From assembly GCA_014529385.2 (NCBI GenBank), contig CM043947.1, forward strand, positions 104,001,811-104,065,810: 64,000 nucleotides of DNA, given 5' to 3'. Every line of letters begins with the position of its first letter. The stretch's first letter is position 1. Source of the DNA: Adiantum capillus-veneris (Eukaryota > Streptophyta > Polypodiopsida > Polypodiales > Pteridaceae). The position numbers were made by a program, and so were the translations under genes. The notes under the pieces were generated by a model. That model was not told where the DNA came from. It saw only the letters and a program-made list of their open reading frames with translations, and did not search any database. Below, in pieces: positions 55,542-64,000 of this stretch.

Positions 55542-58500
55542 TTATGTGATGAAGGCAGTTTTAGCTTGGTCCTCTAGTGCTATCATGATTTGGTTGTAGC
55601 CTGAGTACCCATCTAGAAAGCTATAAGCTTCCTTGCCTGCAACTCTTTCGAGTACATGTTCGGAATATGGTAGGGGGTAATGGTCTCTTCTAGTAGCTGC
55701 ATTAACTTTTTTTAGGTCCACGCACACCCTGAGTTTCCCATTCTTTTTTGGCACGATAACTATTGGAGACACCCATTCAGAGTGTTCAATAGGATATATG
55801 AACCTACATTTGATAAGCTTTTCTAGTTCTTCTTGAATGATCTTTGCGTACTTAGGATTCATCGGGTAGGGTCTTTGTTGTACAGGCTTCGCAATGCTAA
55901 TCATAGGGATTGTATGTTGGACCACAGAAGGTGGAACACCTTTCATATCATGGTATGTCCAAGCGAATACGTCCTTGAATTCCTTGAGAAGCTCTTTGAG
56001 GACCGCCTCTTCAACTTCTGTGAGGTCTTGGGCAATAAAAACAGGTTTTGATTCTTCACCGGGGTCAGCTAATTCTATTTCTTTAACTATTGCCGGACCA
56101 TCATAGATTCCATTATTCCCATCGATAGGTATTCTTTGGGCTTTTGTGTACACAACCTTTGCTTCCCCTGTGGTGTAAGATTTGAAATGTTCTGGTGCAG
56201 GATGCAAGTCTGTGGATTCTGGTTGTGCTTTGGTTTGTGCTTCCATTTCTGCTTTCTTGTGTTGTCGAGCTAACTCTTGGTTTTGATGCCTCCTTGCAGT
56301 GCGGCTCAACTTTGGCTTGTCTATGATCTCTAATTGGGCTATGTCATGGGGTCGTGGTCTACACCACATAACATTTTGGAGATATTCACCCCAATTGTCT
56401 ACCAATTTTCGATGAGCATCACATGCCCCTATATAGCTGAGCCATTCTGCTGAGGATCTCTTCTTTTTTATCCTAGCACGTACATTGGCTCGATATCGAC
56501 GCCTCTTAAGGTTTTTCTTTTTCTTATTTGAGACCTGCTTTTGATTTGCATTTAGATCTGGCTCACTAAAGGAGTCCTCGTTGGTGTCCTCTTCACTCTC
56601 GGGGGAGCTATCATCGGTTGATGTGCTCGGTCCTTCCGAATGTTTTGACTCTGAACTTGCTCCACTCTCTAATTCATGAGATTCAGAATCCGTTTCACTC
56701 TGGGAGTCAGTGTCCAAGTCGTGTTGGTCAAAGTCTTCTATTGAGCCATCGGTGTCACTGTCAGATTGGTCCACAATTGCCTTGCCCTTAGAAGATGCAT
56801 GTATGGAACTTATCATGTTCAGAGGTGCAATTTGTGGTACCTCTTCCCCCTCTGGTGTGACCCAAGTGGTTCCTCTATTTCCCCAGGTATCTATGGTTGC
56901 GGCTAGGTGTACCCAGTCTACGTTGTCTGATTCCGTCATACCCGGTAACACATCCATGTAAGGAGAATCTTGGCCAATGTCTGTATCCTTCTTACAAGTG
57001 TAACAATATTGTAGTGGGGCCGAGTGAACTGTGGTGTCAGAGCGATGATCAATAATGGTTTTACTCCCTAAGGAGTGTACCTTACCAGTCACCAAATCCA
57101 CTCTAAGGACAGAGTCTTGGAATTGCAAATAGACATGATTTTTAGACCAATCATGAACCATTTGTGCTTCCCTCATGAATGGTCGTCCTAAAATCATTTC
57201 ATATGACATAAGGTGTTTAGAGAAATCCATTACAATGAACGTATGTCGTACCTTGTGTCCTAGAACTTTGATCTTAAGATCCTTGAGCATCCCCATAGGT
57301 TTGGCTATGGTACCATTTGCCATCTTTACCACAATGTTAGTAACACTGAGGCGGGGTTTTCCCATGGATTCCCAACAATCTTTTGTAACGATGCTAACTC
57401 CCGCACCACCATCAAGAATTCCCTTTATAGTTAATCCCTTGGTAGTGATGGGTAGGGTCGCATTAGACTCGTCGCCTTCAAAATACTGCCCTAATTCGTT
57501 AATGGGTACCTCGATCACAGACTCGTGTCCATCTAAGTCAAGTGATTGCACATGATTTTCCTCATCAATCATAATCGAGTCAGGCCTATTTGGTTGCGCA
57601 AACTGCGGTAATCCCGTTCGTAGCTCTCCGTTAAGGAATGCTCGAAGTGCAAGGAATAACTCAGGATCTCCATACAGCTTTGCTATGATCGTGGTTCGGA
57701 CCTCAGAAGACATGAAGTCCACTAGTTTGGCAACATTCATTGGCATTTTGCAGGGTGTAGGTCCTTGACTAGGAACTGGTGAGGATGGAATCTCATATTC
57801 CTCAATGGGATCAGGTATTCCTTCGTTAAACATCCTTTCCAACAAGAAAGGTGTATGCTCACTTTCTGATGCCCCGTCCTCACTCCCTTCTTGGATGATA
57901 CTAGATATGGCTAACGGTCTATGGTTCATGTGGGCTGGATGAACTTGCGTGGGAAACACTGTGTCATGAATTTTGACATGCATGGGTTCTGGTTCTAGTT
58001 TCCTTTGAGTCTCCTCCACTAAACCTCTTAGATGTTTCACCTGCTCAATCTCGTTTACTGGGTTTGGATACGTCCCAATCTTCTTTTTACGATTCTTCCC
58101 TTTTTGCCCCTGCGGTTTATCTTGGGGGTCTTGGATTGGATTTGGAAACACTTGTGGTGTTTTTAGAGGCTCTTTATGGTTTTCTCTTATTCGGTTTTCA
58201 TTTGGTTCCATGTTACGGTTTTCTTTGTCGGTCTTTCCCTTTGTGGTATTGGTTCTAGTCTCCATTGTCTCGATTGAATCTGAATCATCCTCGAGGTCAT
58301 TCATATACACGGGGTCATCTCCTGTTCCTATGTTTGTTTTGGAACTTGGCTTTGAGTTTCCCGTATTCTGTGACCTCTTCCTTCGCGTCTTCTTTTTCTT
58401 TGCTTGGGTAACTGACGCGGTATCTCTCTCTTCGAGGATATGGCCTGGCCCTTGAAGCATGGACCGTGTAATCGCATAAGCGGGCGCGACGGGTGGTATA

Positions 58501-61301
58501 GGCGATGTCACACTAGCAATTTCGACCACATTTAGGGGTGTGATTTTAGGCGCATTTGGGTTATAGGGGCATTGGGCAATCAAGTGATCTATGCCACAAC
58601 GATTACATGTGAGTATTGGCATTGCAGACGTGCTCCCTTGATTCATTTGCATCTGTGCAGCATTCTTTTGCAGCCTAATAGGGCACTCCGCTGCCCGATG
58701 TGGTCCACCACACTCGTAGCATTGAAGAGGTGGCCTCCTAGCCTGGGTGTTGATATTTTGACCTCTGGATGCGAGAGCAGCAGCTTGATAAACCGGCTTG
58801 ACCTGTCCCCAACAATCTTCCATGTAGTATATAGGACACTCTTCCAATGTATCAAGCCCGTAGGCAATACTAGTGACTATTTCCTCCTCACAGCCATCTA
58901 CATAAGCATTTGATGGCTCGCAACCCACTTGGTTCATAGGGGCGACTCTTGGATGCGGGGGCTGCGGTCCTAGCATAGGAGGTGGTAGCGGTGTAGCCTG
59001 TACAACATTTTGAGATCTAGGGACCATGTGTTGCGGTAGTTGCTCAACAGGTGGAGCAGGCATCAATACAGGAGCTCGAGGTGCATCCGTCCAGGCTACA
59101 GGTGGTCTATTTGCCATCATACATTTGATCATTAAAAAATCCTTAGCTTGGTGACCATACCTACCACATGCGTTGCACGTTCCATTAAATTTTACTCTAA
59201 ACGTAGGGCACTCACTAGTGCTATGTGGACCTAAGCAAATGGAACACCATTGTTGCTCCCTTCTTGGATACATGTGACTATTTTGAGGGGGTCGATTATC
59301 CTTAAGAGACTCTTGGATTGCCTTGGTGAGGTCTGTCAAGAATGTCTCAAATACCTTTGGCTCATTGGCAATGGGCTTTGCAGTCATGGGTTCATACTCA
59401 ATGGCTTGTGAGCTAGTGGATCTCGTGTCAGTAGAAACCCTCATGCCTGCTATCATCAAGTTTTCCTCTAATTGGATTGCATTGGCAGTGACATCTTCCC
59501 AGGTTGTGATACCTCTAATCACTAGTCCATTATAGATTCCTTCATTCCTCAACCCTCGAATGAATCGATCAAGCATTTGGTTATTGTTGAAGCGCTCATT
59601 TACAGGGCAGCGAGAGTTTAAGTGCTTTAGACGACTAATGAAGTCCCTTACTGACTCTCCTTCCTTACGTTCGGCCTTCTGTAGCTGAGATGCTACACCC
59701 CAAAGCACACCTTCTCGTATGTACTCCTTTAGAAACAACCTTCGAAGGGTAGGGTAGATTGTTTTCTCGTCCACCCTTAGGGTCCTATACCAATCTCCAG
59801 CCTTCCCACTTAATGTCAAGCTTAAGGCATTGCACTTATGTAGTTCGTTGCGTTCTCCTAAGGAATCACATACTTGTTCAAACACTTCAATGTGTTTCCT
59901 AGCATCTTCGTCCCCATTGAATTTTTGCGTGAGTTTGGCAATTTGTACTGCCTTACTTCTAGGCTCTCTATCAGATGCATGACGCATATTTTCCGCGATA
60001 GATCGACCTATGGTTTGAGCAAACGCTGCCAAGTCACCTATGTGAGGAGGTAGGGCCGGTGGAGGTACTCTTGGAATCATATGTGGGAGAGGGACGGGTA
60101 CCAGTCTTGGCATATGTGTGGATGATGCAGGATATGGAACATAACCGGGCATAGGTCCACTCGGATAAGGGCTAGGGAGCGGCACTCGAGGAGCATAAGC
60201 AAGTGGTACAATTGGAGGTGTGGGGGCCATGTGTGCATAAGGGGCTAGAGGCACATACGGTCGAGGCCCCATATTAGGTACTACGACACTAGGTAGTGGC
60301 ACTGCGCTAACCGTAGATGTCATCGGTACATTCTCTGTCAGGCTTATCCCTGGAGTGAGCACTGTGTTTTCCTTAATAGAGGGTTGAGCCAAGTTAGGGA
60401 AGCTAAAGTTGTTGCTCGGAGGCTCAGATTGCATAGAGACCCCAGGTGAAATGACGTAAGATGGGTCCATGGGGCTCATTAGAGGAGTCTCCATTTGTGA
60501 TAGAGTAGGCTGTTGAGCCTTGCTCGTATCGAGAAATCTCATGGGGCCAGTTGAGAGTATATTTACCCCTCGGTTTTGCCTTTCTGATTGAATAATGCCA
60601 TGGATAACATTACAGATCATTTTCTGTTGATCTTCGATGCTCGTGGCACTAGAGGTGGATTGTACAATCTCTATCCATCCTACATGGTAGGCGTGGCCAG
60701 AGTGTAGATCCGTCAACACCTCAGTGTGGAGGTCGTATGTCCAATGATCATTAATGAACAATCCTTCTAGAGTCGACGTGTTAACGGTTTCTTGTGAGGT
60801 AGAAGCAATGTTGCTCCCCGTGGTTTTACTTGTCACCAACGGTACTCTAGAGGGAACTTCTGAAGGAGGCAGCTCAACAGGGCCTTCTTGGTAAGAAGTT
60901 GGCAGGATATCCACATGGACACTCTTTGGGGGTGTGGGGTCCACGTGCGATGTGAAAGGAGAGTCCACTTCCCCACCCCCTTCGTGTGCTTCATTTGCAT
61001 CAGGTTCCGAGCGAGTAGCTCTACCTAATGTTTCCATGAAAAGGCTAAACATACTAGTACTAAGCTGTGGAGCTTCGGGAGGTGCATGGCCTTCTCTCTC
61101 AGTGTTTTGGGTAGGGTATGCTTCCATGATTTCTGAGTCGGAGGAGGAATCACTAGCGGCTATTTTAGCGTCTTGGGTGGTGCTACCTTGTGTCCCCGCT
61201 GAGGGTCTAGAGCCTATCGTGGATGGGTAATGGGTGTCCGTATGAACAGAGGCACCCTCAATATGCTCGTGTTCTAGCACCCGCCCAGAGTATAAGTGCA
61301 T
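55542..61301 (-). CDS. gag-pol: Element F gag-protease-RT polyprotein, 1919 aa, ended by a nonsense codon
   Basis: Starts at an ATG at 61299-61301. Residues 1-430: Ser/Pro-rich N-terminal region. About 440-615: gag capsid-like domain (QIAKLTQKFNGD, SLTLSGKAGDWYR, VRDFISRLKHL). Four zinc-knuckle-like motifs: CSICLGPHSTSEC (about 685), CNACGRYGHQAKDF (about 711; last Cys is Phe), CYECGGPHRAAEC (about 858) and CNRCGIDHLIAQC (about 898). Three have CX2CX3HX4C spacing. About 1290-1380: retropepsin with LDGGAGVSIV and ILGRPFM. About 1500-1700: acidic then basic linker. From about 1763: RT fingers (AWTYHDMKGVP, VPKKNGKLRVCVDLKKVN, FLDGYSGYNQI). The frame stops at TAA after AFIT; in element C the same codon is AAA. 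The protein would package and process the element. As it stands RT is cut before its catalytic motif. Confidence 0.93.
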   Translation of the reverse strand: MHLYSGRVLEHEHIEGASVHTDTHYPSTIGSRPSAGTQGSTTQDAKIAASDSSSDSEIMEAYPTQNTEREGHAPPEAPQLSTSMFSLFMETLGRATRSEPDANEAHEGGGEVDSPFTSHVDPTPPKSVHVDILPTSYQEGPVELPPSEVPSRVPLVTSKTTGSNIASTSQETVNTSTLEGLFINDHWTYDLHTEVLTDLHSGHAYHVGWIEIVQSTSSATSIEDQQKMICNVIHGIIQSERQNRGVNILSTGPMRFLDTSKAQQPTLSQMETPLMSPMDPSYVISPGVSMQSEPPSNNFSFPNLAQPSIKENTVLTPGISLTENVPMTSTVSAVPLPSVVVPNMGPRPYVPLAPYAHMAPTPPIVPLAYAPRVPLPSPYPSGPMPGYVPYPASSTHMPRLVPVPLPHMIPRVPPPALPPHIGDLAAFAQTIGRSIAENMRHASDREPRSKAVQIAKLTQKFNGDEDARKHIEVFEQVCDSLGERNELHKCNALSLTLSGKAGDWYRTLRVDEKTIYPTLRRLFLKEYIREGVLWGVASQLQKAERKEGESVRDFISRLKHLNSRCPVNERFNNNQMLDRFIRGLRNEGIYNGLVIRGITTWEDVTANAIQLEENLMIAGMRVSTDTRSTSSQAIEYEPMTAKPIANEPKVFETFLTDLTKAIQESLKDNRPPQNSHMYPRREQQWCSICLGPHSTSECPTFRVKFNGTCNACGRYGHQAKDFLMIKCMMANRPPVAWTDAPRAPVLMPAPPVEQLPQHMVPRSQNVVQATPLPPPMLGPQPPHPRVAPMNQVGCEPSNAYVDGCEEEIVTSIAYGLDTLEECPIYYMEDCWGQVKPVYQAAALASRGQNINTQARRPPLQCYECGGPHRAAECPIRLQKNAAQMQMNQGSTSAMPILTCNRCGIDHLIAQCPYNPNAPKITPLNVVEIASVTSPIPPVAPAYAITRSMLQGPGHILEERDTASVTQAKKKKTRRKRSQNTGNSKPSSKTNIGTGDDPVYMNDLEDDSDSIETMETRTNTTKGKTDKENRNMEPNENRIRENHKEPLKTPQVFPNPIQDPQDKPQGQKGKNRKKKIGTYPNPVNEIEQVKHLRGLVEETQRKLEPEPMHVKIHDTVFPTQVHPAHMNHRPLAISSIIQEGSEDGASESEHTPFLLERMFNEGIPDPIEEYEIPSSPVPSQGPTPCKMPMNVAKLVDFMSSEVRTTIIAKLYGDPELFLALRAFLNGELRTGLPQFAQPNRPDSIMIDEENHVQSLDLDGHESVIEVPINELGQYFEGDESNATLPITTKGLTIKGILDGGAGVSIVTKDCWESMGKPRLSVTNIVVKMANGTIAKPMGMLKDLKIKVLGHKVRHTFIVMDFSKHLMSYEMILGRPFMREAQMVHDWSKNHVYLQFQDSVLRVDLVTGKVHSLGSKTIIDHRSDTTVHSAPLQYCYTCKKDTDIGQDSPYMDVLPGMTESDNVDWVHLAATIDTWGNRGTTWVTPEGEEVPQIAPLNMISSIHASSKGKAIVDQSDSDTDGSIEDFDQHDLDTDSQSETDSESHELESGASSESKHSEGPSTSTDDSSPESEEDTNEDSFSEPDLNANQKQVSNKKKKNLKRRRYRANVRARIKKKRSSAEWLSYIGACDAHRKLVDNWGEYLQNVMWCRPRPHDIAQLEIIDKPKLSRTARRHQNQELARQHKKAEMEAQTKAQPESTDLHPAPEHFKSYTTGEAKVVYTKAQRIPIDGNNGIYDGPAIVKEIELADPGEESKPVFIAQDLTEVEEAVLKELLKEFKDVFAWTYHDMKGVPPSVVQHTIPMISIAKPVQQRPYPMNPKYAKIIQEELEKLIKCRFIYPIEHSEWVSPIVIVPKKNGKLRVCVDLKKVNAATRRDHYPLPYSEHVLERVAGKEAYSFLDGYSGYNQIMIALEDQAKTAFIT

Positions 61302-62309
61302 GTGCTTTTGATACCCTAAGGTGTCAAAAAGCTTCTCTAGGAGGCCTTGTGACTAGTTTTTAGCGTGTTTTTTTGTTTGTTTTTTTTTTGCTAGATTTTT
61401 TAGAGCGTGTCGTGGAATGGGCCGTGTGATAGCTCGAAACGAGCGTATCGGTCAGAGGGTCGTGCCGTGCTTTACAGCCCTCCGTTTGGTCACTCTATGC
61501 CCTCGGAATCCCTAAAACTGTCAATTTCTAGTAGGGAACTAGGCCCAAACTAGAAAGTCTAAGGGTGCAAGTGGGAAGAGAAGGGAGGAGAGTGGAGGAC
61601 TTGTCCCACATGCTCTCATTCTCTCTTGAGGGAGTAGGGTATATATATAAGAGTGAGTCTAGTATATATCATAGGACTGAGGCCTGGGCCTGGGCTTGGG
61701 CTTGGGCTTGAGGAAATGATCCCGATCCCGATCTATCTTTTATACAGACCAACCCGTACGTTTTTATAACTCACGTTTTTTATTTTCGAAAATTTAACCT
61801 CCCACTCACTCGCGTTTTTATTTTTCGGATTTTTTTTTTTGAGATATTATTTGGTACGCGTTTTGGTGCGCGTTGACCTCACCTAACTATTTACTGTCCC
61901 ACCTACCTACTGACCTGCTAATCAGTGGTTCACCTAATTACTAACCTACTTAATTAACTAACTGTGCACCTAACTGTGCACAAACCAAAAGACACAGAAA
62001 ACACAGAAAATGCATAAATTGAAACTTGACAGAACTGTGCAGTGAAAACACAGAAAATGCAAACAACGCAAGAAATGCTAACTGTGTGACTAATGCTAAC
62101 TGTGTGCAAACAGAAAAACAGAATTTTGCTAACTGTCTAACTAATACTAAATGTACGCAGCAGAAAAACAGAAAATGCAAACTGTGCGCAACAGAAAAAC
62201 AGAATTAACAACTTGCAGAAAAAATACGCCTTCCTCTCCCTCTTCTTTCCTACTGCAAACCACTCATACAAGAAGCACAAAGTGCCTCTTGGGCTTAGTG
62301 CAGGGCTAT
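61302..62309 (-). other. Element F leader
   Basis: About 1 kb between the PBS and the gag ATG. 61920-62215 is a degenerate repeat of short words (GCTAACTGTG, CAGAAAAACAGAA). No ORF of significance in the element's orientation. Confidence 0.75.
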
Positions 62310-62327
62310 TCCCCGGCAGCGGCGCCA
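62310..62327 (-). promoter_or_regulatory. Element F primer-binding site (tRNA-Asp)
   Basis: TGGCGCCGCTGCCGGGGA on the minus strand, complementary to the tRNA-Asp 3' end with one mismatch; four bases (TTTT) separate it from the LTR. Confidence 0.88.
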
Positions 62328-62331
62328 AAAA

Positions 62332-62915
62332 TGTGCGCTCCTTGCCGCACTGTCGAAGCAAGGGACTTTCCGATACACCGTGTACGAGCCGCAGACGGCT
62401 CCAAGCAGACAACTAGTTTAACTAGTAAGCTCAAAGAGGGCAATGGTGTGTCACTCACCGCCTTATGCTCCTGCCGTAGAGGATTCCTCGCCGCGAAGAA
62501 GAGGGAGACGCCGCTACGCCGTGCTCAACCGCCTCGCCGCCATCGTGCCGCCGCAACGCTCGATCGCACACACACTCTCTCTCACACACTCTCTCTCTCT
62601 CTCACGCACACACACAAGGAGATGGTGAAGGAGAAGGTGGAGATGGAGCAAGAGCAGCTTCTATTGCACAATGAGAGAATGACTCAATTTTAGGTTTAAT
62701 TGGCTTTTATGTGAGCTCACCCCATTCACACTTGGGCGCCCATGCTTAGCCAACTAACCCTAGCATGTTCGTGTTAGAGTGCGCCTCTCATCGGCGATCA
62801 CTCTACCTTTCCCTATTGGACCGACAAGCCCGGTGCCTGACTCTACTTAAATAAATAATACGGTTACAGTGTCCGTCGTAGGCGATAGGGTGTCCGTGAG
62901 CCACGAGGGTTAACA
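62332..62915 (-). repeat. Element F 5' LTR (584 bp)
   Basis: Right copy, same length. TATA-like CATAAAAG on the minus strand at 62704-62711, followed by the CT-rich transcribed part. The outer end abuts the GCGGA duplication. Confidence 0.95.
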
Positions 62916-62920
62916 GCGGA

Positions 62921-63366
62921 CTTGTCTTCTCAAGGGTGGGCACACATGGGCGGATTGGAGGGTCCGATTTGGACCTATCTACACAAGGGCAGCTACGCAT
63001 GGCTGCCTCTCATGAGAGAGGGCAGCCCTTTTGGCCTATAAAAGGAGGCCATTTCTACACACATTTCATAGTGTGAAGTTGATGCAACAAGGTGGGTGTG
63101 AGGTGGTGAGAGTGAAGCAAGGTGGGAGCTCTATTAAGGGTATAATCCCTTTGTAAACTACTTTTTGTTTTGAAGTACTAAAGCCATTGAGTCGCTACTT
63201 TCCTGTGGACGTAGCCCACATTGGGTGAACCATGTATATCTTGTGTACTCTCTCTCTCTCTCTCTCTCTCTCTACTCTAGTCTATAATCTCTTGTGTGTG
63301 AAATCTATCTCTCTCCATTAAGTAATCTACTAAAATATCTATTTAGCTACGTCATATTTCCTAACA
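62921..63366 (+). repeat. Element E 3' LTR, right part
   Basis: Resumes after the second GCGGA (62916-62920) and ends CCTAACA (63366), the inverse of the LTR start. Contains a hairpin (63001-63027), a TATA box (63037-63045), the GTGGACGTAGCCCACATTGG-type block common in plant copia LTRs, and a (CT)n run (63247-63273). Confidence 0.85.
63037..63045 (+). promoter_or_regulatory. Element E LTR TATA box
   Basis: TATAAAAGG within CCTATAAAAGGAGGCC, about 30 bp before the expected transcript start. Confidence 0.75.
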
Positions 63367-64000
63367 TTAGCTTCCATAGCCATGAGCCATGGTCTCCCAA
63401 GAATGATAGGGTATCCCTCCCCTTTGTGTGGCATGACAAAAATGTCTACCTCCACTTCTGTGTTGACTGCATTCACAATGCCTATGCACTTTACCTTGAT
63501 GTTTTTGCTATTTTAGCTCAGTAGGGTGCCGGCCTACTTACCTCTAGGCCTAGATGGTACATCATTTTCTCACTCATGATGCATATCTGTGCACCGCCAT
63601 CTATGTAGATTTTTGAGATACGTTGCCCCTTGATGTGGGCATCCACGATAGGTAGGATGTCATCAAGATTCCTCCCAGAGATAGCCCCAACTATCATTGG
63701 TCTTGAATTTCTAGTACTTACCATCTTCGCCCATTGCCTCCTCATCCTTGGTGCAAGACACAGTAATTGGGACTAGGTTATTTTGGACCATGCATCAAAA
63801 CATATTTGAACTAGGTCATATGGATTAGCATAATCACCGAACAAAAACTCTACGATGTCGATCTTCCACTGAGGCTTAGACGCATGCTTGTTAGACTCTC
63901 CTTTTCCTTTCATCTTTTTCTCCCTTTGAGAGGCCTCTTCGTGCCTAACACGCTTCACTCCCATGGCATCCACTTCTTCTTGTTTTAGGAGAATTTAAAA
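63367..64000 (-). pseudogene. Element G: Ty3/gypsy protease region (partial, runs off the window)
   Basis: Minus-strand frames: 63973-63773 (GVKRVRHEEASQREKKMKGKGESNKH, WKIDIVEFLFG), 63745-63518 with KIYIDGGAQICIMSEKMMYHLGL (retropepsin, DGGA form), and at 63410-63370 YPIILGRPWLMAM. These match element D's remnants (EEASQREENMKAKGE-like and SERPWLMAM). Element E's 3' LTR ends directly at 63366 after the LMAME block, so copia probably inserted into this gypsy element. Confidence 0.75.

Larger units (their letters stand above)
49454..62915 (-). mobile_element. Element F: nearly intact Athila/Tat-like Ty3/gypsy (13.46 kb)
   Basis: Two 584-bp LTRs with TGTTAACC...GCGCACA termini in element orientation, target duplication GCGGA (49449-49453 and 62916-62920), Asp-tRNA PBS and PPT. 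One frame runs from 61301 to 51954 (gag, protease, RT, RNase H, integrase, ORFX), interrupted only by TAA at 55542-55544 and TAA at 53316-53318. ORFY is separate. LTRs differ by about 13 substitutions in 584 bp, so the insertion is fairly recent. It is the same family as element C. Confidence 0.95.
45237..63366 (+). mobile_element. Element E: 5'-truncated Ty1/copia, interrupted by element F
   Basis: gag, protease, integrase, RT and RNase H in the copia order (integrase before RT), then a PPT and a 3' LTR. The LTR is in two parts, 49151-49453 and 62921-63366, because element F sits in it with a GCGGA duplication. LTR termini are TGTTAAG and CTAACA; its length without F is about 749 bp. No 5' LTR is present. 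Multiple stops and frameshifts; defective. Confidence 0.92.

Noticed and set aside
55542-55544. Programmed stop-codon readthrough inside RT
   Set aside because: The TAA lies in the middle of the RT fold, and element C has AAA at this position; a nonsense mutation is simpler.
57405-57425. DGGA instead of DTGA/DSGA in the element F protease as evidence of inactivity
   Set aside because: Related gypsy elements (also element G here) have DGG or DLG variants, so this may be a lineage feature and not a lesion.

Overview
The window reads as repeat-rich nuclear DNA of a land plant with a large genome. The evidence is nested LTR retrotransposons of both superfamilies (Ty1/copia, and Ty3/gypsy of chromovirus and Athila/Tat type), primer-binding sites matching plant initiator-Met and Asp tRNAs, a LINE fragment, a hAT fragment and long (AC)n, (GA)n and (AT)n arrays. 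The species cannot be fixed from the sequence; a fern or another non-angiosperm is a guess. I see no intact conventional host gene, no rRNA or tRNA gene and no CRISPR array.

Layout. 1-3.6 kb: an uninterrupted 646-aa minus-strand ORF of unknown function, then degenerate repeats. 3.6-10.1 kb: a plus-strand TATA/leader/splice-donor segment whose donor holds a complete but decayed Ty3/gypsy chromovirus (element A; 153-bp LTRs; target duplication TAAGT). 10.1-16.2 kb: non-coding DNA, a cluster of microsatellites, a LINE 3' fragment and one copy of a dispersed repeat. 16.2-39.3 kb: a nested stack. Element B (gypsy) is split by element C (Athila/Tat-like, 12 kb) inside its integrase. The remnant of B's 3' LTR lies at 38.95-39.3 kb, directly beside element D (minus-strand, apparently pol-less gypsy). 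One deletion joining the 3' LTRs of C and D best explains the missing parts. 39.3-45.1 kb: older DNA with a kinase-domain pseudogene, coiled-coil and RING remnants and a hAT transposase fragment. 45.1-63.4 kb: a 5'-truncated Ty1/copia (element E) whose 3' LTR is split by a 13.5-kb Athila/Tat-like element (F, minus strand, 584-bp LTRs, target duplication GCGGA). 63.4-64 kb: protease region of a gypsy related to D (element G).

The most interesting unit is the family formed by F and C. After gag, protease, reverse transcriptase, RNase H and integrase, its reading frame originally ran on into an extra domain ('ORFX') with a second retropepsin-like signature (DTGA, then GRTW) and four W-V/I-P-K repeats. 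Then come a conserved internal polypurine tract, a conserved internal TATA box and a separate acidic ORF of about 140 aa ('ORFY'). Both copies keep this order. I cannot assign a function to ORFX or ORFY; they sit where env-like genes sit in some Athila elements but show no clear signal peptide or transmembrane segment.

Element F is the best preserved: two in-frame TAA codons interrupt an otherwise continuous frame of about 9.3 kb, and its LTRs differ by roughly 2%. Element A is older (LTRs about 10% different) and carries several frameshifts and stops.
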